Source of the DNA: DASSUW01 sp963774155
Lineage (GTDB): Bacteria > Actinomycetota > Thermoleophilia > Solirubrobacterales > Solirubrobacteraceae
NCBI GenBank assembly: GCA_963774155.1
Contig: CAVZDW010000010.1
Span: 1 to 64,000, forward strand
Direction of reading: 5' to 3'
DNA: 64,000 bases
A program made the translations under genes and the position numbers. A model generated the notes under the pieces. The model was not told the origin of the DNA and searched no databases. It worked only from the letters and a program-made list of their open reading frames with translations. Shown here one piece after another: positions 8,232 through 17,232 of this stretch (the stretch's first letter is position 1; each line of letters begins with the position of its first letter).

Positions 8232-9358
8232 CCCCTCAGGAGCGGGCCAGGCGGTTCGTCGAAGACGTCCTCATCCCGCTGGAGGAGAAGGCCGAGCGGG
8301 CAGCGGGTCGGCTGCCCGAGTCGGACGTCGCCCGCATCAGGTCCGCCGCAGTCGAGGCGGGCCTGGCGGGCGGTCTCCACGCGCGCGAGCACGGCGGACA
8401 GGGCTGGACGAAGATGGAGTGGGTGCTGGTCGAGGAGCAGTTCGGCCGCTCCACCAACGCGCTGTCGTGGCACGTGCCGACCGCCTACAACGTGCTGGCT
8501 TCGGGGTCAGACCCCCAGATCGAGCGGTACCTCAAGCCCGCGCTGCGCGGTGAGTTGCAGGACGCCTACGCGGTCACCGAGGCCGGAGCGGGGTCAGACC
8601 CCTCGGGGATCGAGACCACGGCGGTGCGGCGCGACGGCGGCTGGGTCATCAACGGCGAGAAGTGGTTCGTCACGTCCGGCGATGTGGCGGCCGTCTACAT
8701 CGTGGTGGCGATGACCGACGACGGGCCGACGTTGTTCCTGGTGGACCGGGGATGCGAGGGGATCTCGGTGGTCGACGATCCGCCGTTCACGCACTCCTAT
8801 CCGCACGGGCACCCGACGATCCGGTTCACCGACGTGCTCGTCGGCGACGACGCGGTGGTCGGTGGGGTCGGTGAGGGCGACGAGTTGCAGCGAGCGTGGT
8901 TCACCGAGGAGCGGATCGGGATCGCCGCGCGCGGCGTGGGGGCGATGTGGCGGCTGCTCGAGGAGGCGACCGCCTGGGCGCTCGAGCGCGAGCAGGGCGG
9001 GTCGCGCATCATGGACTACCAGGGCGTGTCGTTTCCTTTGGCCGACTCGGCGGCCGACGCAGCCGCCGGCCGTGCGCTCACGTTGGAGGTGGCGCGACTC
9101 GCGGATGCCGGCGCCGACCCGAAGGTCGTGCACGCCAAGGCGTCGATGGCGAAGCTGTTCGTGTCCGAGGCGGCCTACCGCTGCGCCGACCGCGCCGTGC
9201 AGGTGTTCGGCGGGCGCGGCTACATGCGCACCAACGTCGCCGAGCGCTTCCTGCGCGAGCTGCGCGTGGACCGCATCTGGGAGGGCACGAGCGAGATCCA
9301 GCGGCTGATCGTCGCTCGGGCGCTCGAGCGCCGCGGGGTGGAGCGGACACTGCACTAG
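8228..9358 (+). CDS. Acyl-CoA dehydrogenase family protein, TTG start
   Basis: FAD enzyme that introduces a double bond next to an acyl-CoA thioester. 376 residues. Recognised by the flavin/substrate block YAVTEAGAGSDPSG, the segment WVINGEKWFVTSG, the C-terminal VQVFGGRGYMRTNVAERFLREL, and the ending IWEGTSEIQRLIVARAL. TTG at 8228 overlaps the previous stop as TTGA. The usual catalytic base position falls in the region near DRIWEGTSE. Two identical 13-base palindromes lie in its coding sequence (8503 and 8590), the second exactly on the conserved Gly-Ser-Asp codons. Confidence 0.9.
   Translation: MTPQERARRFVEDVLIPLEEKAERAAGRLPESDVARIRSAAVEAGLAGGLHAREHGGQGWTKMEWVLVEEQFGRSTNALSWHVPTAYNVLASGSDPQIERYLKPALRGELQDAYAVTEAGAGSDPSGIETTAVRRDGGWVINGEKWFVTSGDVAAVYIVVAMTDDGPTLFLVDRGCEGISVVDDPPFTHSYPHGHPTIRFTDVLVGDDAVVGGVGEGDELQRAWFTEERIGIAARGVGAMWRLLEEATAWALEREQGGSRIMDYQGVSFPLADSAADAAAGRALTLEVARLADAGADPKVVHAKASMAKLFVSEAAYRCADRAVQVFGGRGYMRTNVAERFLRELRVDRIWEGTSEIQRLIVARALERRGVERTLH
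8503..8515. repeat. 13-base palindrome, copy 1 (GGGGTCAGACCCC)
   Basis: Perfect inverted repeat with 6-base arms around a central A, within the acyl-CoA dehydrogenase gene, read there as Gly-Ser-Asp-Pro. It uses ggg and tca codons where the surrounding gene prefers ggc and tcg. Confidence 0.75.
8590..8602. repeat. 13-base palindrome, copy 2 (GGGGTCAGACCCC)
   Basis: Identical to the copy at 8503, exactly 87 bases (29 codons) downstream and in the same reading frame, again coding Gly-Ser-Asp-Pro. Here Gly-Ser-Asp is the conserved GAGSD motif of the enzyme. Confidence 0.75.
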
Positions 9359-11346
9359 TGGATCGTCTGCTGCATCCGCGGTCGATTGCCATCGTGGGGG
9401 CGAGCGAGCGGCCGAACACGTACTCGTCGGAGACGCTGCTGAACCTCCGGCGGTTGGGCTTCGAGGGGGAGGTGTGGGGGGTCAACCCGCGGCGCTCGTC
9501 GGTCTACGGGCTGCCGTGCTTCGCCTCGCTGTCGGACCTCCCGTCCGCTCCGGACGCGGTCGTGGTCGCGATCCCGGCGCCGGGCGTCCCGGCGATCATC
9601 GAGGAGGCGGGAGCGGTCGGCGCCGGCGGGGCCGTGGTCTATGCCGCGGGCTTCGGCGAGACCTCGGCCGGCGTCGCGCTCGAATCCTCGCTGCGCGATG
9701 CCGCTCAGCGGTACGACCTGCCGGTCTGCGGGCCCAACTGCGACGGGCTGGTGTCCCTGTGGTCGCGCGCCGCGCTGTGGGGAGACGCGCTGGCGGCGCC
9801 CGAGCCGGGCCACGTCGCGCTCGTCTCCCAGAGCGGCAACCTGGTGGTCAACGCTCTGGCCACGCGCCGGGGGCTGCGACTGCACACCGCGGTCTCGAGC
9901 GGCAACGAGACGGTGGTGACGACGCCCGACTGGGTCGAGCACCTCGCGCGCGAGGAGGGCGTGCGCTCGATCGCGCTGCTGGTGGAGGCGGAGGGCGACG
10001 GCGCGCGGCTCGCCGAGGCCTTGGCGGTGTGCGCCGACGAGGGGGTCGGGGTGGCGGTGCTGAAGGTCGGCGCCTCGGCGCGCGGCCGGGCGGCGGCGGC
10101 CGCTCACACCGGCGCCGTGGCCGGCGACCATCGCGTGTTCCGCGCGCTGGTCGAGGAGGCGGGCGCGGCGTGGGCGGGCGACGTGCACGAGCTGCTCGAG
10201 CTGGCCAAGGCGCTGGCCGTGCGAGGCGCCCGGCCGCGCGGCGGCGGGCTGGCGATCCTCACGTGCTCGGGCGGCGACTCGGGGCTCGGCGCCGACGAGG
10301 CCGACCGGCTCGGTCTCGACCTGCCCGCGCTGGCGCCGGACACCGTCGAGACGCTGCGCGCGCGGCTGCCGTCAGCGGCCACGGTCGCCAACCCGCTCGA
10401 CTACACGGCGATCATCTGGGGCGAGGTCGAGACGCTACGCGACCTCGTCCGCACCGTCGGCGAGGACCCCGTCCATCGGCCACGTGCTCGTCTTCTACGA
10501 CCGCCCGCCGGGGATCGCCGACCATTCCGCCGAGAGCTGGGACGCGGTCGAGGAGGGGATCCTGGCCGGCGCCGCCGTCAGCCCGGTGCCGGTGATGGTG
10601 GCGGCGACGCTGCCGGAGCTGCTCGACGACGAGTCCGCCTGGCGGTTCGCCGAGGCGGGCGTGCCGGCGATCGCCGGGCTGCGGACCGGCGTGGCGGTCG
10701 CGGCCGCTCTGGCTGCCCCGCCCGGCGACGCGCGACGGTTGCGGGAGATCGCGGCGCACGCCGTTCGCCGCGTGCCGGGGCGGTGGCTGGCCGAGCACGA
10801 GGCGAAGGCGCTCCTTCGTCGCGCGGTGTGCCCGTCGTTCGTGGACGGCTTGCATTGAATGAGGACGACGCGGTGGCGGCTTTCCAGGAGCTGGGGTCGC
10901 CCGTGGCGTTGAAGATCTCCAGCGGTGCGGTTCAGCACAAGACCGCGATCGGCGGAATCGCCCTCGACGTGCGCGATGAAGCCGGCGTCCGCGAGGCCTT
11001 CCAGCGCCTTGGGGTTGTCTACTCGCGCATACCGCGAGTAGACAACCCCACGGCCGATCCCGCTCCCCTAAATGCGCAGTTCGAGCCACAGATCCTCGTC
11101 GAAGAGATGACGAACAGCGGCACCGAGCTCTTCGTCGCGGTCCGCTACGACGCCGTCGTCCCGGTACTCATCGTCGGCAAAGGCGGCACCGACGTCGAGC
11201 GCTACGACGACGTCGAGATCATCCCGCTGCCGACGCGGCAACAGGCTGCCATCGTCAACGCAGCCGACGGCCTCGCCCTACTCGAATGCAACCCCGTGAT
11301 CGGCGATGTCGTCGTCGACGCCATCGCCCAGGAGGTCGCCACGTGA
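9358..11346 (+). CDS. NDP-forming acyl-CoA synthetase, fused alpha and beta parts (two compensating frameshifts)
   Basis: Interconverts acyl-CoA plus NDP and Pi with the acid plus NTP. About 660 residues. N-terminal CoA-binding domain begins LLHPRSIAIVGASERP, the succinyl-CoA-ligase-like domain holds CGPNCDGLVSL and VALVSQSGN, and the HTGAVAGDH block fits the conserved phospho-His region. The C-terminal ATP-grasp domain is marked by GSPVALKISS, HKTAIGGIAL and ILVEEM. GTG at 9358 overlaps the previous stop. An extra base near 10475 and a lost base near 10825 shift the frame and restore it. A 39-base perfect-arm inverted repeat interrupts the ATP-grasp part at 11011. Confidence 0.87.
   Translation: MDRLLHPRSIAIVGASERPNTYSSETLLNLRRLGFEGEVWGVNPRRSSVYGLPCFASLSDLPSAPDAVVVAIPAPGVPAIIEEAGAVGAGGAVVYAAGFGETSAGVALESSLRDAAQRYDLPVCGPNCDGLVSLWSRAALWGDALAAPEPGHVALVSQSGNLVVNALATRRGLRLHTAVSSGNETVVTTPDWVEHLAREEGVRSIALLVEAEGDGARLAEALAVCADEGVGVAVLKVGASARGRAAAAAHTGAVAGDHRVFRALVEEAGAAWAGDVHELLELAKALAVRGARPRGGGLAILTCSGGDSGLGADEADRLGLDLPALAPDTVETLRARLPSAATVANPLDYTAIIWGEVETLRDLVRTVGEDPVHRPRARLLRPPAGDRRPFRRELGRGRGGDPGRRRRQPGAGDGGGDAAGAARRRVRLAVRRGGRAGDRRAADRRGGRGRSGCPARRRATVAGDRGARRSPRAGAVAGRARGEGAPSSRGVPVVRGRLALNEDDAVAAFQELGSPVALKISSGAVQHKTAIGGIALDVRDEAGVREAFQRLGVVYSRIPRVDNPTADPAPLNAQFEPQILVEEMTNSGTELFVAVRYDAVVPVLIVGKGGTDVERYDDVEIIPLPTRQQAAIVNAADGLALLECNPVIGDVVVDAIAQEVAT
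11011..11049. repeat. 39-base hairpin element inside a coding region (17-bp perfect arms)
   Basis: Left arm GGGGTTGTCTACTCGCG (11011-11027), loop CATAC, right arm the exact reverse complement (11033-11049). It is 13 codons long, keeps the frame, and falls in a segment of the ATP-grasp domain where I would expect a short Ala/Arg-rich linker. AT content and codons (tct, act, ata) differ from the surrounding gene. Confidence 0.85.
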
Positions 11347-12958
11347 ACGCCATCGCCCAGGTGCTCGGCGAGGTCGGGCTGCCCGCGCCCGTCGCCGAGC
11401 TCGCCTCCCGCCGCTGGGATGTCGTGGTCGTCGGTGGCGGCCACAACGGCCTCACCGCCGCCGCCTACCTGGCCCGCGCCGGCAAGTCGGTGCTCGTGCT
11501 CGAGCGCCGCGAGCGGCTGGGCGGCGCGTGCACGCTCGAGCGGCCGTTCGCCGACCCGGAGTACGTGGTCAGCCCGTGCGCGTACGTGGTCGGGCTGCTC
11601 GACGAGCTGGTCATCGGCGAGCTCTCCCTCAGGGAGCGCGGCCTCCAGTTCCACGTCGCCGACCCGAACCTCTGGGTCCCGTTCGACGACGGCACGAGCT
11701 TCGGCCAGTGGCTCGACGACGACCGCACCAACGCCGACCTGAAGGCGATGAAGGTCTCGGCCAAGGACGTCGAGGGCTACTGGGCCTACGAGCACCTCTT
11801 CGACGAGATCCGCCGCCGCCTGCGGACCGGCGAGCGCGACACGTGGGTCGGCGAGTCGCCGAGCCGCGCGGAGATCGAGGAGCTCCTGAGGGGCGACCAG
11901 ACGATGATCGACGTCGTCTTCGAGGCCAGCATGGCCGAGGTCCTCGACGACCACATGGACGACCAGCGGCTCAAGGACGCGCTGTTCGGCCAGGGGATCA
12001 TCGGAGCGTGGGCTGGACCGCGAGACCCAGGCACGGCGTCGATCAAGCTCATGCACTTCCAGGGCGACCTCGAGGGCCAGGGCCCGGTGTGGGGCTACGT
12101 GCGCGGCGGCATGGGGATGGTCAGCTTCGCGATCGCCGACGCCGCCCAGGAAGCCGGCGCCATCCTCGCCGCCGGCGTGCCCGGTCGGCGAGATCCTGCC
12201 CGGCGAGGGCGTCGTGCTCGAGGACGGCACGCGCATCCACGCCGACACGGTCATCTGCAACGCCGACCCGAAGCGGCTGCTGACCCTGGTCGACGCGCCT
12301 CCCCACCGAGTTCGAGCAGCGCCTCAGCGACTGGAAGATCCGCAGCCCCGTCGTCAAGTTCAACGCCTCGCTCACCCGGCTCCCGAGCTGGACCGCGGCG
12401 CCAGGCGAGGACTTCCCCGCCCGCGCGACCGTCGACGTGACCACCGGCCTCGACGACGCGCAGCGAGACTTCGAGCGCTGCACCCGCGGCGAGGCGGCGG
12501 TCGGCTTCGGCGAGATCTACGTCCAGACCGGCTACGACCCCACGCCCGCCCCGCCCGGGAAGCACCTGATGAGCGTCTTCGGCCAGTACGCGCCGTACGA
12601 CTTCGACTGGGACAACCGGCGCGGCGAGGTCGCCAAGCAGTTCATCGACCTCATCGCCCGCTTCGCGCCCGACTTCCCGGACGTGCTCGAGCACTACGAG
12701 GTGCTCGGGCCGCCCGACATCGAGGCGCGGATCGGCCTCACGGGCGGCAACATCTTCCAGGGCGAGACGATGCCCGACCAGATGTGGGAGCACCGGCTCA
12801 GCTCGCGCACGCCGGTGCCCGGCCTGTACATGTGCGGCGCCGCCACCCACCCCGCGGGCAGCGTGATCGCCCTCAACGGCCGCAACGCGGCGATGGCGGT
12901 GCTGGAGGACTCAGGCGCGGCCGTCGAGCCACTCGCGCATCGAGACGTGATGCGGTGA
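11343..12958 (+). CDS. FAD/NAD(P)-binding oxidoreductase (PYROXD2-like), copy 2 (two frameshifts)
   Basis: About 538 residues, paralogue of the gene at 6588: N-terminal VVVVGGGHNGLTAAAYLARAGKSV with GGACTLERPF, middle block GAWAGPRDPGTASIKLMH, and C-terminal GGNIFQGETMPDQMWEHRL and LYMCGAATHPAGSVIALNG. GTG at 11343 overlaps the synthetase stop as GTGA. The frame changes near 12180 and near 12300; all domain parts are present. It carries a roughly 20-residue longer N-terminus than copy 1. Its last 48 bases overlap the convergent folE2 gene. Likely acts in the same pathway as copy 1. Confidence 0.84.
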
Positions 12959-13898
12959 GTGCTCGCCGGTCTTGAGCTCGTGCCGGATCTCGCCGAGCAG
13001 CCCGAACCGCTCCGCGGTCACGTTGTGCTGGTGGATCGTCTCCAGGTTCTCCTGGCGGGCCGCGATGAAGTGGCGGTCGGTGAGGATCGGGAAGCGATCG
13101 ACCACGCCGCGGACCATCTCGCGCACGCAGTCCTCCACGAACCGCGGCCGGCGGTGGGCCTTCTCGACGACGGCGCCCTCGTCCGAGCGCTTCATCAGCT
13201 CGTAGATCTCCGACGACATCGAGTCCTCGACGATCGCGAGCAGCGCCTCGGCGTCGATGTCGGTGTCGCAGTCCTCGGGGCAGCCGATCTGCACGCGTGC
13301 CGAGCCCGCGCTGGTTGTGGGTGGCGACCGGGACCGCCGAGAAGATGCGGGCGATCTCCTCCTCGGAGAAGCCGTCCTCGAGCAGCCGCTCGCGGGAGCG
13401 CCCCTCGACCAGCTTCTGCGCGCACGGGCACGCCGTCATGCCCTGGGCGCGCACGCCGACCAGCCGGCGCGTGCCGATCTCGCTCGCCACGGCGACGCCG
13501 AGCAGCGAGTAGATCTCCTGCGTGACGATCCCTGACACCGGGGCCGGCTTGTGCTCCGGGTAGCGGGCCTCGATGTGGACCTCGGCGCGGCGGGCGCCCT
13601 GCCGGTCGCGGACCTTCTCCGCGATGTGCTGGGCGAGCGTCTCCGCACGCAGAACGGCCTCGCCGAGCACGACCTCGCCGATGGCGTCGTTGACGACCTC
13701 CTCGAAGCGCGACATGTGCGCGCCCTTCTGCTGGGGGCCGAGATCGACGAAGCAGTCGAGCTGCGCCATGTAGAGCTGCTCGGTGCCGTTCGCCGCGATC
13801 CGGATGACCTTCTCGACGTTCGTCACGCCCACTCGCGAGAGCGAGACCTGGAGCGTGGGGACCTGCGACTGGACGTCTTCGAGTGTTATTTCCGACAT
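12911..13898 (-). CDS. folE2: GTP cyclohydrolase FolE2 (one frameshift)
   Basis: Type IB GTP cyclohydrolase, first step from GTP to dihydroneopterin triphosphate for folate (and in some bacteria queuosine). Characteristic blocks: VGVTNVEKVIRI, TACPCAQ with the metal-site Cys, THNQRG, and the C-terminal FVEDCVREMVRGVVDRFP and TIHQHNVTAERFG. About 328 residues after correcting one extra G in the run following HNQRG near 13310. ATG at 13898. Monocistronic, divergent from the sigma factor gene. FolE2 replaces or supplements FolE, often when zinc is scarce; no Zur box is obvious upstream. Confidence 0.88.
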
Positions 13899-14154
13899 CT
13901 CGTCTCCAAGGCTAGTACGACCCGTACAAGGGGGCTTTGCGTCACGAAACGGGGAAAAGACACCCATTCGGACAGGACAGATCCCGTAACGCGTGCTACA
14001 AAGCCCATTTAGAGAGGCGACGGAGAGCCTTGTGCCCCGCCCCATTTCGCGGCTTATGTCGCGGCTAGCAGCACGGCTGCATACATAGACGGAAGGAGCG
14101 ACCCGACGGAGGCCGGGTGCGCTCGACGTTGACGTCCCGAAGGATTCGAGGGAT
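13899..14154. other. Divergent regulatory gap between folE2 and the primary sigma gene
   Basis: 256 bases without a gene. It must hold both promoters and a leader for the sigma gene. I see candidate -10-like CATACAT at about 14079 and a purine-rich GAAGGA stretch near 14140 that can serve as ribosome-binding site for the downstream TTG start, but no clear -35/-10 pair and no riboswitch that I can support. Confidence 0.4.
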
Positions 14155-15297
14155 TTGGGCACCAAGACCGAAGCACTGCTCGCGAGCGACGTGTCGATTG
14201 TCGAGATCGACGAGCTTCGCCCGCTCATTGCTGAGGGCCAGGAGCGGGGGTTCCTGACCTTCGAGCAGATCACCTCTTGCCTAGAAGAGGTGGAGGTCAC
14301 CAAGGAGCAGGTCGTCGAACTGCACGCGTACCTGGAGGAACAGGGAATCGACGTCGTGAACGCCGAGGATGGGCGTCCGGCGATTGCAGAAGGCCGCCGC
14401 TTCGAGCCCGCTGGGGCGCAGGGCAAGTCGCCCGACGCGCCACGCAAGCCGGAGATCGACCTGACGGTCGAGCCCAGCCTGGATTCGCTGCGGCTCTATC
14501 TGAGATCGATCGGCCGCGTTCAGCTGCTGACCGCCGAGCGCGAGGTTGCGCTCGCCCAGCGGATCGAGCGCGGCGACCTCGTAGCCAAGCAGGAGATGGT
14601 CGAGGCGAACCTTCGCCTCGTCGTGTCGATCGCCAAGGGCTACCTAGGCCGCGGCCTGTCGTTCCTGGATCTCATCCAGGAAGGCTCGCTCGGGCTCATC
14701 CGCGCGGTGGAGAAGTTCGACTACCGACGCGGATACAAGTTCTCGACATACGCGACCTGGTGGATCCGCCAGGCGGTGACGCGGGCGATCGCGGACAAGG
14801 GCCGCACGATCCGCATCCCCGTCCACATGGTGGAGAAGCTGAACAAGGTCGTGCACGTGGAGCGCCAGCTCGTCCAGCAGCTCGGCCGTGAGCCGCTGCC
14901 GGAGGAGATCGCGCACGAGCTCGAGTGCACGGCGCGCGAGGTGCGAGACATCCTGCGGATGGCCCAGCAGCCGGTATCGCTGGAGAAGCCCATCGGCGAG
15001 GAGGAGGAGTCCGAGCTCGGCGATTTCGTCGAGGACGACGCCGCGATCTCCCCGTTCGAGATGGCTTCGGAGAATCTCCGCAAGGAGAACGTCCGCCGCG
15101 CCCTCGACGCCCTCCCGCAACGCGAGAGGGAAGTCATCGAGATGCGGTTCGGACTCACGGGCGCACGCCCGTACACGCTCGAGGAGGTGGGCCGCGCGTT
15201 CAACGTGACGCGAGAGCGGATCCGCCAGATCGAGAACCACACGCTGAAGAAGCTCGAGTCGCTTCCCGAGGCCCAGCGCCTCCGCGACTCGGCGTGA
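14155..15297 (+). CDS. rpoD: Primary RNA polymerase sigma factor, σ70 group 1
   Basis: 380 residues. N-terminal region 1.1 is present (LRPLIAEGQERGFLTFEQI, TKEQVVELHAYLEEQGIDVV), which marks a group 1 factor. Region 1.2 SLRLYLRSIGRVQLLTAERE, region 2 core binding and -10 recognition LRLVVSIAKGYLGRGLSFLD and YKFSTYATWWIRQA, region 3 HMVEKLNKV, and region 4.2 helix-turn-helix YTLEEVGRAFNVTRERIRQI. The TTG start at 14155 is preceded by a purine-rich stretch; no ATG lies nearby upstream in frame. It directs housekeeping transcription. No frameshift, unlike most neighbours. Confidence 0.93.
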   Translation: MGTKTEALLASDVSIVEIDELRPLIAEGQERGFLTFEQITSCLEEVEVTKEQVVELHAYLEEQGIDVVNAEDGRPAIAEGRRFEPAGAQGKSPDAPRKPEIDLTVEPSLDSLRLYLRSIGRVQLLTAEREVALAQRIERGDLVAKQEMVEANLRLVVSIAKGYLGRGLSFLDLIQEGSLGLIRAVEKFDYRRGYKFSTYATWWIRQAVTRAIADKGRTIRIPVHMVEKLNKVVHVERQLVQQLGREPLPEEIAHELECTAREVRDILRMAQQPVSLEKPIGEEEESELGDFVEDDAAISPFEMASENLRKENVRRALDALPQREREVIEMRFGLTGARPYTLEEVGRAFNVTRERIRQIENHTLKKLESLPEAQRLRDSA

Positions 15298-15380
15298 GTC
15301 TTGTGCCGGTGCGGCGGGCGATTCGGCCCGCCGCGCCGCGCTAGACCCGATCCGTCCGAACCAGAACGTATGTTCTGGTC

Positions 15381-15864
15381 ATGCGGCCGGGCTATCACCC
15401 ACGGAAGCAGGGCGACATCGGCGAGCTGTCGGCGATGGAATGGCTCGTCGAGCGCCGGCGCCGCGATCTACCTGCCGTTCGGCCACAGCCCGGACGTCGA
15501 CGTCGTGGCCGACTTCGACGGGCAGCTCGTCCGCGTGCAGGTGAAGACGTGCGGCTTCTTCATCAAGGGCCGCTGGCAGGTCTCGCTCGTCACCCGCGGC
15601 GGCAATCAGAGCTGGAACGGGATCGTCAAGCGCTTCAGCCCCGATCGCGCGGACTACCTCTTCGCGCACGTCGCCGACGGGCGGCGCTGGTTCATCCCGG
15701 CGGCCGAGGTCGCCGGCGGCAGGGCGATCCTGCTCGGAGGCCCGAAATACGCGGCGTTCGAGGTCGAGCCCGGTCGGCCGTTCGAAGCCGCTTCGGGCGT
15801 CGCGTCGCTAGACTCGATGCCCGCCCGGCGGGGTTCCCGAGCGGTCAAAGGGGTGCGGCTGTAA
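15381..15864 (+). CDS. Small PD-(D/E)XK-like nuclease-fold protein of unknown role (one frameshift)
   Basis: About 160 residues. Conserved parts HPRKQGDIGELSAMEWLV, then (after one extra base near 15452) AAIYLPFGHSPDVDVVADFD and VRVQVKTCGF. The D-x-D...Q-V-K-T pattern fits the PD-(D/E)XK superfamily group that includes intron-associated endonucleases. Function here is unknown. The frame as read ends inside the tRNA-Tyr gene (TAA in its anticodon loop), overlapping it by 38 bases; the true end may be a little earlier if another indel is present. Confidence 0.6.
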
Positions 15865-15908
15865 ACCGCATGGCTCGTCCTTCGCAGGTTCGAATCCTGC
15901 CCCCACCA
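15827..15908 (+). tRNA. tRNA-Tyr (GTA)
   Basis: 82 nt, class II with long variable arm as in bacterial tRNA-Tyr. D-loop GAGCGGTCAAAGGG, anticodon stem TGCGG/CCGCA around CTGTAAA (anticodon GTA), T arm GCAGG-TTCGAAT-CCTGC. The acceptor stem GGCGGGG/CCCCACC has one C-A mismatch at position 3-70, where GGTGGGG would pair fully: a base error or an altered tRNA. TAGACT at about 15809 is a plausible -10. No CCA encoded. Confidence 0.92.
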
Positions 15909-15916
15909 TCCCAGGC

Positions 15917-16652
15917 CTAGGAGCGCACGTCGCCGCCGCCTCGCCAGGCAGCCAGCTTGATCAGCGTCTCCTGCTCCATGACGTGCCCGGCGAGCACGCA
16001 GGTCCGGCCGCCGCGCTCGAACACCGCGATGTCGTGGCCGCCGTGCCGCGGGTCGTGGTAGATGGCGATCTCCAGGCCGTTGCGGCGCACCACGCGTGCG
16101 CGCGGCGGGAAGGGCAGGCGCGGGCCCGACACGATCGTGTAGGCGATCCGGTGACCCATGTGCTCGTAGAAGACGGTCTCGGTCGCGCGGCCGTCGAGCT
16201 CGTCGCGCCTGACCCCGGTCTCGTGCCACCCGAACTCCGTCCCCCAGTCGGGGAAGCGAACCCCCTCGACCTCGGCCCGCAGGAGCTGCCCATCCGAGGG
16301 CGGCGGCGGCTGCGTGGCCGGCAGCATGGCCCGTTCGGCGGCCTGGACCACGGTCGAGCGGATCGCCGTGGGGCATGATCCCGACGAGCAGGGCGAGGAT
16401 GGCCGCCAGCATGGTGGCGCCGGCCAGCCACGGCCGCCACGCGAACGCGGGGCGGGCCGGCTCGGCGAGCGGCGCCGGCGCGGGAAGCGGCTCCCCGCGC
16501 AGCGCGTGCGCCACCCGCCGCTGGCGCTCGACCAGGCGGGCGGCGTCCGGGATCGCGTGGGCTCGCGCCACGGCGCGGCGTCCGCGGAGGGTGCCGTCGG
16601 CCAGCTCGACGAGCAGCGCCTCGTCGCGTCGCGTGAGCGTCGCGCGGCTCAT
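15917..16652 (-). CDS. Membrane protein paired with an ECF sigma factor, probable anti-sigma factor (one frameshift)
   Basis: About 245 residues. Short N-terminal cytoplasmic domain (LTRRDEALLVELADGTLRGR, ARLVERQRRVAHALRGEP), one membrane helix (WLAGATMLAAILALLVGI), then an outer domain (GWHETGVRRDELDGRATETV, GHRIAYTIVSGPRLPFP). Its ATG overlaps the sigma gene's stop as ATGA, the usual sigma/anti-sigma layout, on which the assignment rests. No zinc-binding HxxxCxxC of ZAS-type factors is visible. The frame changes near 16370, just after the membrane helix. Confidence 0.7.
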
Positions 16653-17155
16653 GCCGTCTCCATCGCCGCAGCCACCTGCTCACGCGCGCGGTAGAGCCGG
16701 CTCATGATCGTGCCGGTGCGCGTGCGCAGCGAGCGCGCCGCTTCCTTGTAGGACAGGCCGACGACGTCGACGGCCACGATCGCCTCTCGCAGCGGCTCGG
16801 ACAGCTCCGCCATGGCCGCGTACGCCAGCTGGGCCTCCATCGCCAGCTCGGGCCCGGCGCGCTTGTCGGTGATCCACTCGAGCTCCTCGGGGGGAGCCGG
16901 CTTGGTCTGGCGCTGCGCCGCCGACCTCGCCTGCGCGCCCCAGGTGTTGCGGAGCACGCGCAGCAGGTACGCGACGTCGTGATCGCGCTGCACGAAGCGC
17001 GGGCGCCTCAGCACGCGCTCGAACGTCTCCTGCACCAGATCCTCGGCGTCCTCGCGCGACCCGCTCATGGCGTACGCGGCACGCAGCAGCCGCGCCCGGT
17101 GGCGCGCCAGTCGCGCGGGCTCCAGGGGAACGGTCGCGTCAGCCACTACGTCCAC
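16649..17155 (-). CDS. ECF-type RNA polymerase sigma factor
   Basis: 168 residues. Region 2 LLRAAYAMSGSREDAEDLVQ followed by ETFERVLRRPRF; region 4 LSEPLREAIVAVDVVGLSYK with the helix-turn-helix EAARSLRTRTGTIMSRLYRA. No extra domain, so a minimal extracytoplasmic-function sigma factor. GTG at 17155 is the likely start. Coupled to the downstream membrane partner, which would hold it until an envelope signal arrives. Its target promoters cannot be told from this window. Confidence 0.88.
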   Translation of the reverse strand: MDVVADATVPLEPARLARHRARLLRAAYAMSGSREDAEDLVQETFERVLRRPRFVQRDHDVAYLLRVLRNTWGAQARSAAQRQTKPAPPEELEWITDKRAGPELAMEAQLAYAAMAELSEPLREAIVAVDVVGLSYKEAARSLRTRTGTIMSRLYRAREQVAAAMETA

Positions 17156-17232
17156 TGCCAGGGTCGAGTCAGGCGCCGCCCTGGTTATTCCATCCGCGAC
17201 CGCGATCGGTCAGCGGATGTCCGCGTGGGGAC

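Noticed and set aside
13899..14154. Riboswitch or Zur box upstream of folE2
   Set aside because: No recognisable aptamer fold or AT-rich Zur-type palindrome could be supported in this gap.
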